Assembly (NCBI GenBank): GCA_032251315.1
Contig: JAVVEE010000030.1
Span: 1 to 28,826, forward strand
DNA from: LH-M37 sp032251315
GTDB taxonomy: Bacteria > Pseudomonadota > Gammaproteobacteria > SZUA-229
Direction of reading: 5' to 3'
Length of the DNA: 28,826 bases
Shown here: piece after piece, positions 15,455-23,694 of the stretch
Layout: every line of letters begins with the position of its first letter
How positions within the stretch are numbered: position 1 is the stretch's first letter
Position numbers and translations under genes: made by a program
Notes under the pieces: model-generated
Databases searched by the model: none
What the model saw: the letters and a program-made list of their open reading frames with translations, nothing else
Told to the model about the DNA's origin: nothing

Positions 15455-16249
15455 TTATTCGAAATTATTATAGCGAATTACTTCTCGCAGCTCTTCGATA
15501 TAGGCCTGTCCCCGCGCAGAATATTTTTCCAGTCCGGCTACCATTTCCAGTCCTGAAAGTGGTTTACCCGCTTTGCGTGCCCGAGCACGAATTTCTCGAA
15601 CCTGCGCATAAACGGAATGGCTGTTGATATTACGGAAATAGCCTTGTAGCGCCTCTTTAACACTACTGAATGTTTTTACCTCATGCGTTGCGCCTTCGGT
15701 TCTGGCTTCGGGCACCATGCCGCAGCCTTCGGTGAAGCACCACTGGCCAAAGAAATTATCGCCGGTTTTGGCAAAGCGCGAAGTGCCCCATGCCGATTCG
15801 AGTGCGGCCTGGGCAAGCACCATGGAGGCGGGAATTTCGTCGAGATGCAGCAGTAACTTTTCTGCGACAGCGACCTCCTGCTCCGGAATGAATTCGATAT
15901 CGTAACGCTGCGCCCAGGCTTCCAGCTTGCGCTGCTGCCACCAACCGGCTGACTCCCCTTCCTGCAATTCGGCGTAGAGTTCTTCCAGAGCCTGCCGCTC
16001 TTCTGCCCGCTCGCGGTTGAGTTCTGCGATAGCGGGGGCTAGATATTCGACAAAGGCGGTTTTTCTGGCCTGAGTATCTTCAATCGCCGCGAAGTCCGGC
16101 GGTGTTGCTGCCGAATATAATGACACCCCCACACCAGCTATTATTGCCAGGCTTGTCACGGCACCGGCCAGCAGCCCGAGTTTTTGTTTTACTGTGGCGC
16201 TTTTCAGATTGTGCAGAATATTACGAAGTACCATGTTGCGTCGTGCCAT
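15455..16249 (-). CDS. bax: Bax-type glucosaminidase, membrane anchored
   Basis: A 264-residue protein with an N-terminal membrane helix (about 24-46), a Glu-rich helical stretch (about 55-110), and a glucosaminidase domain. The latter carries LAQAALESAWGTSRFA with the likely catalytic Glu151, then GDNFFGQWCFTEGCGMVP (163-180). The CFxxGCG block with two Cys is characteristic of Bax-like proteins, related to FlgJ and LytG-type N-acetylglucosaminidases that cut peptidoglycan glycan strands. It should act in the periplasm, tethered to the inner membrane. It lies 30 bases after asnO on the same strand, so the two may be cotranscribed. The upstream gap contains a short direct repeat (GTTGCTAATC). 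Confidence 0.88.
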   Translation of the reverse strand: MARRNMVLRNILHNLKSATVKQKLGLLAGAVTSLAIIAGVGVSLYSAATPPDFAAIEDTQARKTAFVEYLAPAIAELNRERAEERQALEELYAELQEGESAGWWQQRKLEAWAQRYDIEFIPEQEVAVAEKLLLHLDEIPASMVLAQAALESAWGTSRFAKTGDNFFGQWCFTEGCGMVPEARTEGATHEVKTFSSVKEALQGYFRNINSHSVYAQVREIRARARKAGKPLSGLEMVAGLEKYSARGQAYIEELREVIRYNNFE

Positions 16250-16279
16250 TAATAATTACCTGTTGCTAATCATCCGTTG

Positions 16280-18055
16280 CTAATCGATGTTCTGTTGCAG
16301 CCATAATTCCAGCGCCGCCAGATGCCAGAGTTTACTCCCTTGCAGCCGGGTTAAGTAATCATCGGGATTTTTCAGCAGTTTTTCAACATAGGCGGGGTTG
16401 TAAAGGCGGCGTTTTTTGGCCGCATCGCTGAATAAAATTTCCTTCATGAAATCAAGATACTCTCCGCGCACGTATTTGAGTGCGGGCATGGGGAAGTAGG
16501 CTTTGCTGCGATTGACCACGCTGTCGGGCAAAAAGCCGCGCGCGATCTCCTTGAGCACGTGCTTGCCGCCGTTGGGCAGTTTCATTTCCGGCGGCATGCT
16601 GGCGGCGAGTTCGATCAGCTCCTGGTCGAGAAACGGTACACGCGCTTCCAGCCCCCAGGCCATGGTCATGTTGTCGACGCGTTTGACCGGGTCATCGACG
16701 ATTAAGGTGGTGACATCCACCGCCAGCACGCGGTCGAGGTATTCATCGGCATCGACTTCATCGAGCAGTTCGGCCATCATTTTAGCGGTGACGTCTTCGC
16801 AATGGAAACGGCTGTCGACGGTCTCCAGATACTCTTCATGGTCACGATCGAAATAGTGTTCGGAAAAACGTTTTACCCCTTCCAGGCTGGATTCGTGCAT
16901 CTGCGGATACCAGAAGTAGCCGCCGAAAACTTCGTCTGCACCCTGCCCGCTCTGCACCACTTTCACCTCTTTGGAGACGACTTCGGAGAGCAGATAAAAG
17001 GCCACCGCATCCTGCGCGAACATCGGTTCGGCCATGTGCGAGAAGGCTTCCGACAACCTTGGCAGTACCTGATCGTTGGGCACCATAAAGCGGTGGTGTT
17101 CGGTGTTGAAATGCTCGGCAACGGCGTCGGAGTATTCGAACTCGTTGCCCTTTTCTTCAGGCTGATCTTCAAAGCCGACGGAGAAGGTTTTCAAATCTTT
17201 CTGCCCGGCTTCGGCCAGCAGCCCAACCAGCAGGCTGGAGTCGATGCCGCCGGACAGCAGCACTCCCACCGGCACGTCGGCGATTTTGACCCGGCGCTCC
17301 ACCGATTTTTTCAGCGAAGCGCGCACCGCAGAAATCCAGTCCTGCTCGGTCATTTTCTTGTCCGGGCGTTTGGCGGTGAGGGTCCAGTAACGTTTTTCTT
17401 GTACGCTGCCATCCTGCCTGAACACCATATAGTGTGCCGGTTTCAGCTTGCGGATACCTTTTAATATAGTACGCGGTGCGGGAACAACCGCATGCAGGCT
17501 GAACAGATTGTGCAGGGCGACGGTGTCAATCTCTTTATCAATGCTGTCATCGGCGGCAAGCAGCGCCTGGGTGTTGGAGGCGAACAGCAGGCGCTCGCCG
17601 GTGCGGGAGAAATACAGCGGTTTGATGCCGACACGGTCGCGCGCCAGCAGCAGCTCTTTTTTGCGGCCATCCCAGATGGCGAAGGCGAACATGCCGTGCA
17701 GGCGTTGCAGGCAGTCGACGCCCCATTCGGCGTAGGCGCGCAGGATCACTTCGGTGTCGCCGCTGGATTTGAACTGGTGGCCTTTGTTCTGCAATTCGGC
17801 TCGCAGTTCGGAATAGTTGTAGATGGTGCCGTTGAACACCAGCGCCAGCCCGGCGGCCTCATCCACCATCGGCTGGGCGGCCTTGCTGGACAGGTCGATG
17901 ATAGCTAGACGGCGATGGCCGAGGCCGACCGCGCCGTCGAAATAACTGCCTTCGCTGTCCGGGCCGCGCTGCGCCAGCTTTATTTTCATGCGCTCGATGC
18001 GCACCTGCCCGGGGCGGGTGTTGTCAAATCTTAGTTCGCCGCAAATGCCACACAT
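16280..18055 (-). CDS. asnO: asparagine-synthase-family amidotransferase, NAGGN amidotransferase-like
   Basis: A 591-residue class II glutamine amidotransferase. The N-terminal glutaminase domain begins MCGICGELRF with catalytic Cys2 after Met removal, and has RGPDSEG and the FNGTIYNY block. The synthase domain has the ATP PP-loop LLSGGIDSS and SGQGADEVFGGY. Length and details such as LHAVVPAPRTILKGIRKL, EYSDAVAEHF and FDRDHEEY match the subfamily (TIGR03104) that amidates N-acetylglutaminylglutamine to the osmoprotectant dipeptide NAGGN, rather than true AsnB. In known clusters it sits beside a combined acetyltransferase/ATP-grasp gene (ngg) and a peptidase; neither is here. An AAGAAG Shine-Dalgarno lies before the ATG. 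Ordinary asparagine synthase is the main alternative. Confidence 0.8.
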   Translation of the reverse strand: MCGICGELRFDNTRPGQVRIERMKIKLAQRGPDSEGSYFDGAVGLGHRRLAIIDLSSKAAQPMVDEAAGLALVFNGTIYNYSELRAELQNKGHQFKSSGDTEVILRAYAEWGVDCLQRLHGMFAFAIWDGRKKELLLARDRVGIKPLYFSRTGERLLFASNTQALLAADDSIDKEIDTVALHNLFSLHAVVPAPRTILKGIRKLKPAHYMVFRQDGSVQEKRYWTLTAKRPDKKMTEQDWISAVRASLKKSVERRVKIADVPVGVLLSGGIDSSLLVGLLAEAGQKDLKTFSVGFEDQPEEKGNEFEYSDAVAEHFNTEHHRFMVPNDQVLPRLSEAFSHMAEPMFAQDAVAFYLLSEVVSKEVKVVQSGQGADEVFGGYFWYPQMHESSLEGVKRFSEHYFDRDHEEYLETVDSRFHCEDVTAKMMAELLDEVDADEYLDRVLAVDVTTLIVDDPVKRVDNMTMAWGLEARVPFLDQELIELAASMPPEMKLPNGGKHVLKEIARGFLPDSVVNRSKAYFPMPALKYVRGEYLDFMKEILFSDAAKKRRLYNPAYVEKLLKNPDDYLTRLQGSKLWHLAALELWLQQNID

Positions 18056-18537
18056 AGTGATTACTTCTTATGATTAATTTTGATGATGAATTCTTTATGC
18101 AGCTGCTAAACCTGCATGCGATTGATGCGAATCATGCCTCACCGGTTTGCTACTGTACTATACCCCGGAGAGTTTTCCACCTTAATAAGGCGGTGACAAC
18201 GCTGTTGCTGTTGCTTTTTCAACGACGAATAGCGGCTACAAAAATCCCGCGCTGATAATACGATATTTAAAACCGCTCAGGTTGATTATCGGCGGCGGCG
18301 TGATTGGCGGAGACATTAATTTGCCCGGAGAGTTTGCCGCCGAGAGCATGGGCGAAAAAAGTGATGAAGCCACTCTCTAATTTATGGCTAATAACCTTGT
18401 GGATATTTGGATATAACTGATTTATATCGTTATTTTTAGAATTCAAATGATTATTATTCTGATTTAGAGTTGCATTATACTCTCATATATTCTATCTTTA
18501 GCGCCCAATAATCCATAATAACTTCGAGGGAAAACAC
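18056..18537. other. intergenic region upstream of asnO and the PuuD-like gene
   Basis: A 482-base divergent gap. A 61-codon plus frame (18070-18255) is unlikely to be a gene. Another open stretch ends at the TAA of 18379-18381 but lacks a good start or family similarity. The 12-mer CCCGGAGAGTTT occurs twice (near 18165 and 18324). The last 150 bases before 18538 are AT-rich and contain the candidate promoter. I see no RNA gene or mobile element. Confidence 0.45.
18470..18498 (+). promoter_or_regulatory. candidate promoter for the PuuD-like gene
   Basis: TTGCAT (18470-18475) and TATCTT (18493-18498) are 17 bases apart in an AT-rich stretch. An overlapping alternative -10 is TATACT (18476-18481). 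Either would drive the gene at 18538, which has a strong GAGGG Shine-Dalgarno (18526-18530). Confidence 0.35.
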
Positions 18538-19155
18538 ATGAATCCTTTACTGAGCATCAAAGGCACTTTGGCCGTTGGTTTTATTCTTGCGATAGCCATG
18601 GCCTATGGTCTGGGCAACGGCATAAATGGCATGAGCATCGTGGTATGGCTGCACGTTCTGGCCGGCGTAATCTGGATCGGCCTGCTCTACTACTTCAACT
18701 TTGTACAGGTGCCTGGTGTTGGCAAGGCGCTGGCTGAGAAAGACAGCGGTGGTCCCGGCCCCGCTGCAATTAATAAGTATCTAGCACCAACCGCTTTGTT
18801 GTGGTTCCGTATGGCCGCAGCCGTTACCTGGCTGACCGGTCTTAGCGCGCTGGCTCAGCTGGGCGGCGGCATGCAGGGCATTCTCGACGCATTCATGCTC
18901 TCCGGTCTTGGTCAGGGTAGCTCAATTGCCGTTATCGGTATGGGCGCATGGCTGGGTACTATCATGTTATTCAATGTCTGGGTACTGATCTGGCCCAACC
19001 AGAAAAAAATCCTGGGTCTGGACGGCAAAAAGCACAGCGCTGAGGCTATCGCTACAGCCAAGAAAGTGGCGCTGCTGGCTTCACGCACCAACACGGCGTT
19101 ATCGATTCCTATGCTGCTTTGCATGATCGGTTATGCTCACGGTCTGACTTTCTAG
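18538..19155 (+). CDS. membrane protein related to the PuuD N-terminal domain (COG3748-like)
   Basis: A 205-residue inner-membrane protein with helices near 8-26, 33-53, 85-107, 128-150 and 187-203. The motifs WLHVLAGVIWIG (37-48, His39), NVWVLIWPNQKK (146-157) and ASRTNTALSIPMLL (181-194) followed by His201 match the membrane part of urate hydroxylase PuuD and its stand-alone relatives. PuuD carries a C-terminal cytochrome c domain, which is missing here, and no purine gene is nearby, so urate oxidation is not claimed. The conserved His residues could bind a cofactor such as heme. Strong Shine-Dalgarno, a dedicated terminator and preferred-codon use suggest good expression as a single-gene unit. 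Confidence 0.7.
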   Translation: MNPLLSIKGTLAVGFILAIAMAYGLGNGINGMSIVVWLHVLAGVIWIGLLYYFNFVQVPGVGKALAEKDSGGPGPAAINKYLAPTALLWFRMAAAVTWLTGLSALAQLGGGMQGILDAFMLSGLGQGSSIAVIGMGAWLGTIMLFNVWVLIWPNQKKILGLDGKKHSAEAIATAKKVALLASRTNTALSIPMLLCMIGYAHGLTF

Positions 19156-19177
19156 TCAGTTCCAGACGTTAGCTGCG

Positions 19178-19206
19178 AAAGGCGAGCCATTTATGGCTCG
19201 CCTTTT
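19178..19206. terminator. strong intrinsic terminator after the PuuD-like gene
   Basis: GGCGAGCC (19181-19188) and GGCTCGCC (19195-19202) form a perfect stem around ATTTAT, preceded by AAA and followed by TTTT, so it works in both directions by structure. It lies 23 bases past the stop codon. Confidence 0.9.
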
Positions 19207-19232
19207 CTGTTTATAGGGGGAGCTAAACGCGC

Positions 19233-19260
19233 TTGTACATATAACCCGATCTAGTATAAT
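19233..19260 (+). promoter_or_regulatory. sigma70-type promoter ahead of argD
   Basis: TTGTAC (19233-19238) and a perfect TATAAT (19255-19260) are separated by 16 bases. Transcription should start near 19267, about 60 bases before the chosen argD start. No recognisable ArgR box is seen around it. Confidence 0.65.
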
Positions 19261-19271
19261 CAGTTGTTTAG

Positions 19272-19294
19272 CGGTGGCCAAGGCCACCGTTTTT
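19272..19294 (+). terminator. terminator-like hairpin in the argD leader (possible attenuator)
   Basis: CGGTGGCC (19272-19279) and GGCCACCG (19282-19289) form a perfect eight-base stem, followed by TTTTT, GG and six more T. It starts only about five bases after the predicted transcription start and precedes argD. It may attenuate the arg operon, or be a second terminator for the upstream gene. Confidence 0.7.
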
Positions 19295-19326
19295 GGTTTT
19301 TTAAGCATATCAGTATGGTTTTGAAC

Positions 19327-20517
19327 ATGACGACTAATGAACACATAATGGGCACTTACGCATCGATGCCGGTTACTTTCAGTTATGGCAAGGGGGCAAC
19401 GCTTGTCGACACCGACGGCAAGGAGTATCTGGACGCGCTCGCGGGCATTGCGGTCTGCGGTCTCGGCCATGCGCACCCGGCGGTGACTCAGGCCATTTGC
19501 GAACAGGCCGGAAAGTTGCTGCATACCTCTAATCTTTATCAGATTGAGAATCAGCAAAAACTCGCTGACAAGTTATGCATGTTATCCGGCCTCGACCGGG
19601 TGTTCTTTTCGAACTCCGGTGCCGAAGCGAATGAGGCGGCGATAAAACTGGCACGGCTTCACGGACACAGCAGGAATATTACAGTGCCCACTATCGTGGT
19701 TATGGAAAACAGTTTCCATGGTCGCACCATGGCGACGCTGAGCGCCACCGGCAGCCGCAAGGTACAGGCGGGTTTCGAGCCGCTGGTGCAGGGTTTTGTG
19801 CGTGCGCCCTATAACGACATTCAGTCGCTGGAAATCATCGCCAAAAATAACAGCAATGTTGTTGCGGTGATGGTTGAGCCTGTTCAGGGTGAAAGCGGCG
19901 TTCAAATACCCGATGCCGATTACCTGAACAAGTTACGCGAGTTGTGCGATAAAAATGACTGGCTGTTGATGCTGGATGAGATTCAGACCGGCATGGGCAG
20001 AACCGGTGAATGGTTTGCCTATCAGCACAATAAAATTAAACCCGATGTGATAACGCTGGCCAAAGCTCTGGGCAACGGTGTACCGGTCGGTGCCTGTGTT
20101 ACTACTGAACAGGCGGCATCGGTGATGAAACCGGGCAGTCATGGTTCTACATTTGGCGGCAACCCGCTGGCCTGTGCCGCAGCGCTGGCGGTGATCGCAA
20201 CCATGGAGAGCGAAAAGCTGGTTGCCCGGGCCGCCACCACCGGCGCCTATCTACTGGAGAGTTTGCAGCAGAACTTGGCCGGCGTAAAAGGCGTGCGTGA
20301 AATTCGCGGCAAAGGCCTGATGCTCGGTATCGAACTTGAAGAACCCTGCACCGAGCTGGTTACTCAGGCACTGGAGGGGGGCTTACTGTTCGCGGTGCAG
20401 GCCGATCATATTATTCGCCTGTTGCCACCGCTTATTCTGACGCGCGAACAGGCCGATATCATCGTTAAACAAATCACTCAACTGGTCACCACCTGGTTGC
20501 AACAGAAAGTCGCTTGA
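19327..20517 (+). CDS. argD: acetylornithine aminotransferase
   Basis: A 396-residue class III PLP aminotransferase that converts N-acetylglutamate semialdehyde to N-acetylornithine in arginine synthesis, and probably also serves as succinyl-DAP aminotransferase for lysine. It has SGAEANE (97-103), the NSFHGRT block (128-134), DEIQTGMGRTG (217-227) and the PLP lysine Lys246 in LAKALGNG. The start at 19327 (MTTNEH) matches the usual N-terminus. An ATG four codons earlier is possible; a TTG at 19264 would translate through the leader hairpin and is unlikely. No clear Shine-Dalgarno. Followed after seven bases by argF, the next but one step of the pathway, which supports ArgD over other class III enzymes. 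Confidence 0.93.
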   Translation: MTTNEHIMGTYASMPVTFSYGKGATLVDTDGKEYLDALAGIAVCGLGHAHPAVTQAICEQAGKLLHTSNLYQIENQQKLADKLCMLSGLDRVFFSNSGAEANEAAIKLARLHGHSRNITVPTIVVMENSFHGRTMATLSATGSRKVQAGFEPLVQGFVRAPYNDIQSLEIIAKNNSNVVAVMVEPVQGESGVQIPDADYLNKLRELCDKNDWLLMLDEIQTGMGRTGEWFAYQHNKIKPDVITLAKALGNGVPVGACVTTEQAASVMKPGSHGSTFGGNPLACAAALAVIATMESEKLVARAATTGAYLLESLQQNLAGVKGVREIRGKGLMLGIELEEPCTELVTQALEGGLLFAVQADHIIRLLPPLILTREQADIIVKQITQLVTTWLQQKVA

Positions 20518-20524
20518 GGTTGTC

Positions 20525-21430
20525 ATGACAGTCCGCCATTTTTTAACCCTGACCGATCTCGACCGTAGCGAGCTTAAAGCGCTTTTACAACGTGCAATTG
20601 AGCTTAAAGCCATGCTGCGCAAAGGTGAGATTTACGAGCCGCTGAATAATAAAGTGCTGGCAATGCTGTTTGAAAAATCATCCACCCGCACACGCGTCTC
20701 TTTCGAAACCGGCATGGCCCAGTTTGGGGGGCACGCGCTGTTTCTGGCTTCCCGCGATTCTCAACTCGGTCGAGGCGAGCCGGTTGAAGATAGCTCGCGG
20801 GTATTGTCCAGCATGGTGGACTGCATCATGGTACGTACCTTCGAGCATGAAAAAATCGAGCTGTTTGCCAAATACTCTTCGGTGCCGGTGATCAATGGCC
20901 TCACCGATGATGTCCACCCCTGTCAGTTACTGGCAGACATGCAGACCTATGTCGAGCATCGCGGTGACATTCAGGGCAAGACGGTAACCTGGATTGGGGA
21001 TGGCAATAACATGTGTCACTCCTACATGCATGCCGCCAAACTTCTGGATTTCAAACTGAACATCGCCTGTCCGCAGGGTTACGAGCCTGAGCAGAAATTC
21101 ATTGATGAAACTTCTGATTATATCGAGTTAATTTCTGACCCGCATCAAGCCTCGGCGCACTCGGATCTGGTGGTCACGGATGTCTGGGCCAGCATGGGAC
21201 AGGAAGAGGAACAGGAGCGTCGCATCCGCAATTTCAAGCCATACCAGGTCAACACTGATTTGATGCAGATTGCCAAATCGGATGCGCTGTTTATGCATTG
21301 CCTGCCTGCACACCGTGGCGAAGAGGTCAGCGCTGATGTGATTGATGGTCCGCAGAGTGTTGCCTGGGACGAAGCGGAAAACCGGTTACACGCTCAAAAA
21401 GCGCTGCTTGAATTCCTGCTCGTTTCTTAG
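20525..21430 (+). CDS. argF: ornithine carbamoyltransferase (anabolic)
   Basis: A 301-residue cytosolic enzyme that makes citrulline from ornithine and carbamoyl phosphate. The carbamoyl-phosphate site is SSTRTR at 52-57 and HPCQ at 131-134. Ornithine binding uses DVWASMG (219-225) and HCLP (258-261). The length of about 300 residues fits the anabolic type of gammaproteobacteria rather than the longer catabolic ArcB. A GAGG Shine-Dalgarno overlaps the argD stop, so argD-argF is an operon. Only 23 bases separate it from lptD and no terminator is seen there, so transcription may continue. Confidence 0.95.
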   Translation: MTVRHFLTLTDLDRSELKALLQRAIELKAMLRKGEIYEPLNNKVLAMLFEKSSTRTRVSFETGMAQFGGHALFLASRDSQLGRGEPVEDSSRVLSSMVDCIMVRTFEHEKIELFAKYSSVPVINGLTDDVHPCQLLADMQTYVEHRGDIQGKTVTWIGDGNNMCHSYMHAAKLLDFKLNIACPQGYEPEQKFIDETSDYIELISDPHQASAHSDLVVTDVWASMGQEEEQERRIRNFKPYQVNTDLMQIAKSDALFMHCLPAHRGEEVSADVIDGPQSVAWDEAENRLHAQKALLEFLLVS

Positions 21431-21453
21431 CGCCGCGCCGCCTTGCTGCCGCT

Positions 21454-23694
21454 ATGATCACACATAAAAAATCCGCATCTCTGGTTTTTTATAGCCGGGC
21501 TATTTGCGGCCTTGGCCTGCTGTTTTATTCCAGCGCCATTTTTTCACAGGATAGCAATAGCTGCCCGGTCATCGACGAATCCGTTGTTCACCGGCCACCG
21601 CCTCTGTTTAGCGCCGACGAGATCGGGCGCATCAATATCAGCGCCGACAGCACCCGCTCAGACAGAGAAGGTAACTCCACTTTTATTGGCAATGTGGTGA
21701 TAGAAAAACACGAGCTCAGGGTCACCGCAGACAGCGCTTCCTACAATCCTAGCGCTGAAGACATCCGCATTGATGGCAATGTACACGTCGATACCATAAA
21801 CATGGCGCTGAATGCGGAGCTGGGTTTATTGTCAATAGAAGAGAAGTCCATTCTCTTCAGGGATGTCGAATTCGTACTCAGCAACAATAATATGCGCGGC
21901 AAGGCCGCCCGCATTAGCGCCGAGCAGGAAACCACCACCGAGTTGCAGCAGACCTTAATTACCAGTTGCAGCCTGACAAATCCTGACTGGCGCCTCAATG
22001 CCGACGATATCGTTCTTAATCACGAGGAAGAATACGGCTCTGCCAATGATGTTGTATTGCGTTTTATGGAAGTGCCTTTTATTTATGTTCCCTATATGCA
22101 ATTCCCCATCGGCGATCGTCGCCGGAGCGGTTTACTGTTTCCCGAAATAGGCTACTCCAGTTCACGCGGCACCGAGTTCACTGTACCCTGGTACTGGAAT
22201 ATCGCGCCGAATCAGGATGCGATTATCGCGCCCCATCCGATGAGTCGTCGAGGCACTCAGCTGGATACGCAATACCGTTTTCTGACTGAGAACAGTCGCG
22301 GGCAAATGGATGTGGCCTTTCTGCATAACGACAAGGTAACTGACGAAAGCCGGCACCAGTTTCAGTACCGGCAGCATACCCGTTTCTCGCCCGACCTGAA
22401 TATGGATGTGGATATTCAGGATGTCTCGGACACCGATTATTTCAATGACTTCAGCAGCAACCTGTCAACCACCAGCACCACGCATCTGAATCGCAATCTC
22501 CTGCTCAACTATAGCCAGCCAAACTGGCAGGCCCGCCTGCTGGCGCAAACGTTCGAGACACTCGATACCACCATTTTACCCGCCGGACGCCCCTATCGCC
22601 GTCTGCCACAGCTGACTTTGCGGGGGGATCAGCCCATTGGCAGAACCGGTCTGGTGTTTACCCTGGATAGCGAATGGGTAGACTTTGATCATGAGGAGGA
22701 TAGCGTTGTCACCGGTTCCCGATTTCAGATCAAACCCGGATTGCGCTGGTTGAACGAAGGCGCGTACTGGTTTGTGAAGCCTGCGATCAAGTTCAGCCAT
22801 ACGCAGTACGAGGTCGAAGATGGCAGCGGCGTAATACAGAGCGTTGAAGACAGAAATCTTCCCATGAGCAGTCTGGATGCCGGTCTGTTCTTTGAACGTG
22901 ACCTGGACAGTGGGCTTATACAAACGCTGGAACCCAGAATTTACTATTTGAATGTACCTTACAGCGATCAAAGCCTGTTGCCGGATTTCGATACTCAGGC
23001 GAGTATTTTTAGCACGGCGCTGCTGTTCAGGGATAATCGTTTTAATGGCGGCGACCGAATTGGTGACGCCAATCAGTTGACGCTCGCCCTCAGCAGTCGG
23101 CTGATTAATCCGGAAACCGGCAAGGAATATTTCCGCGCCAGCCTTGGTCAAATCCAATATTTTGAAGATCGTAAAGTCTCTCTTACCGGCACGGTCGAAA
23201 CTGACAGCACTTCTGATCTTATGGCTGAAGTTGCCGCCTATGTAAAAGACTGGAGCCTGAGCGCCAGCACCCAGTGGAATACGGATAATAATTACAGTCA
23301 GCGCGGAAACTTTCTGGCCCGTTATCAATCTGATGAGAAGCATATTTTCAATATCGGCTTGCGCAATGACCGCAGCATCAGCCCCGAAATAAGACAGACC
23401 GACATGTCCTTCATGGTGCCCATTAATAATGACTTCTCGGCTTTTGGTCGATGGAATTACTCTCTGGAACGTGACCGTAATATTGATATCATCGGTGGCT
23501 TCAGTTATGACAGCTGCTGCTGGTCAATTCAGCTGATGGGTCAAAGACGTTTAATATACAATAACGCCGTTGAAGAATATGACAACGCCATTATGGTGCA
23601 GCTGGTGCTCAAAGGCCTGGGCAGCGTTTCCGGCAGCAAGGTCGACAATACACTTAAGCAGGCCATACTCGGTTACAAAGAGGATTATGAATGA
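21454..23694 (+). CDS. lptD: LPS-assembly outer membrane protein
   Basis: A 746-residue outer-membrane beta-barrel that, with the lipoprotein LptE, inserts LPS into the outer leaflet. A signal peptide is seen at about 1-31. An OstA/LptA-like jellyroll follows (about 58-180; SADSTRSDREGNSTFIGNV start), then the barrel with VPFIYVPYMQFPIGDRRRSG and GLLFPEIGYSSSRG. The four cysteines used for the essential inter-domain disulfides are present as Cys37, Cys172 and the pair Cys688-Cys689. Length is slightly below E. coli (784). It overlaps surA, its assembly chaperone, by four bases. No Shine-Dalgarno is obvious before the ATG; the hydrophobic signal sequence supports this start. Confidence 0.95.
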   Translation: MITHKKSASLVFYSRAICGLGLLFYSSAIFSQDSNSCPVIDESVVHRPPPLFSADEIGRINISADSTRSDREGNSTFIGNVVIEKHELRVTADSASYNPSAEDIRIDGNVHVDTINMALNAELGLLSIEEKSILFRDVEFVLSNNNMRGKAARISAEQETTTELQQTLITSCSLTNPDWRLNADDIVLNHEEEYGSANDVVLRFMEVPFIYVPYMQFPIGDRRRSGLLFPEIGYSSSRGTEFTVPWYWNIAPNQDAIIAPHPMSRRGTQLDTQYRFLTENSRGQMDVAFLHNDKVTDESRHQFQYRQHTRFSPDLNMDVDIQDVSDTDYFNDFSSNLSTTSTTHLNRNLLLNYSQPNWQARLLAQTFETLDTTILPAGRPYRRLPQLTLRGDQPIGRTGLVFTLDSEWVDFDHEEDSVVTGSRFQIKPGLRWLNEGAYWFVKPAIKFSHTQYEVEDGSGVIQSVEDRNLPMSSLDAGLFFERDLDSGLIQTLEPRIYYLNVPYSDQSLLPDFDTQASIFSTALLFRDNRFNGGDRIGDANQLTLALSSRLINPETGKEYFRASLGQIQYFEDRKVSLTGTVETDSTSDLMAEVAAYVKDWSLSASTQWNTDNNYSQRGNFLARYQSDEKHIFNIGLRNDRSISPEIRQTDMSFMVPINNDFSAFGRWNYSLERDRNIDIIGGFSYDSCCWSIQLMGQRRLIYNNAVEEYDNAIMVQLVLKGLGSVSGSKVDNTLKQAILGYKEDYE

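Noticed and set aside
18070..18255. 61-codon plus-strand frame upstream of the PuuD-like gene
   Set aside because: No family similarity and no Shine-Dalgarno, and it lies in the likely promoter region of asnO.
19156..19557. 133-codon minus-strand frame over the argD leader
   Set aside because: It spans the terminator, the promoter and the start of argD, with no recognisable protein features.
22576..23343. 255-codon antisense frame within lptD
   Set aside because: The sense strand encodes the LptD barrel clearly. Long antisense frames are common here (another of 220 codons lies inside asnO at 16802-17464).
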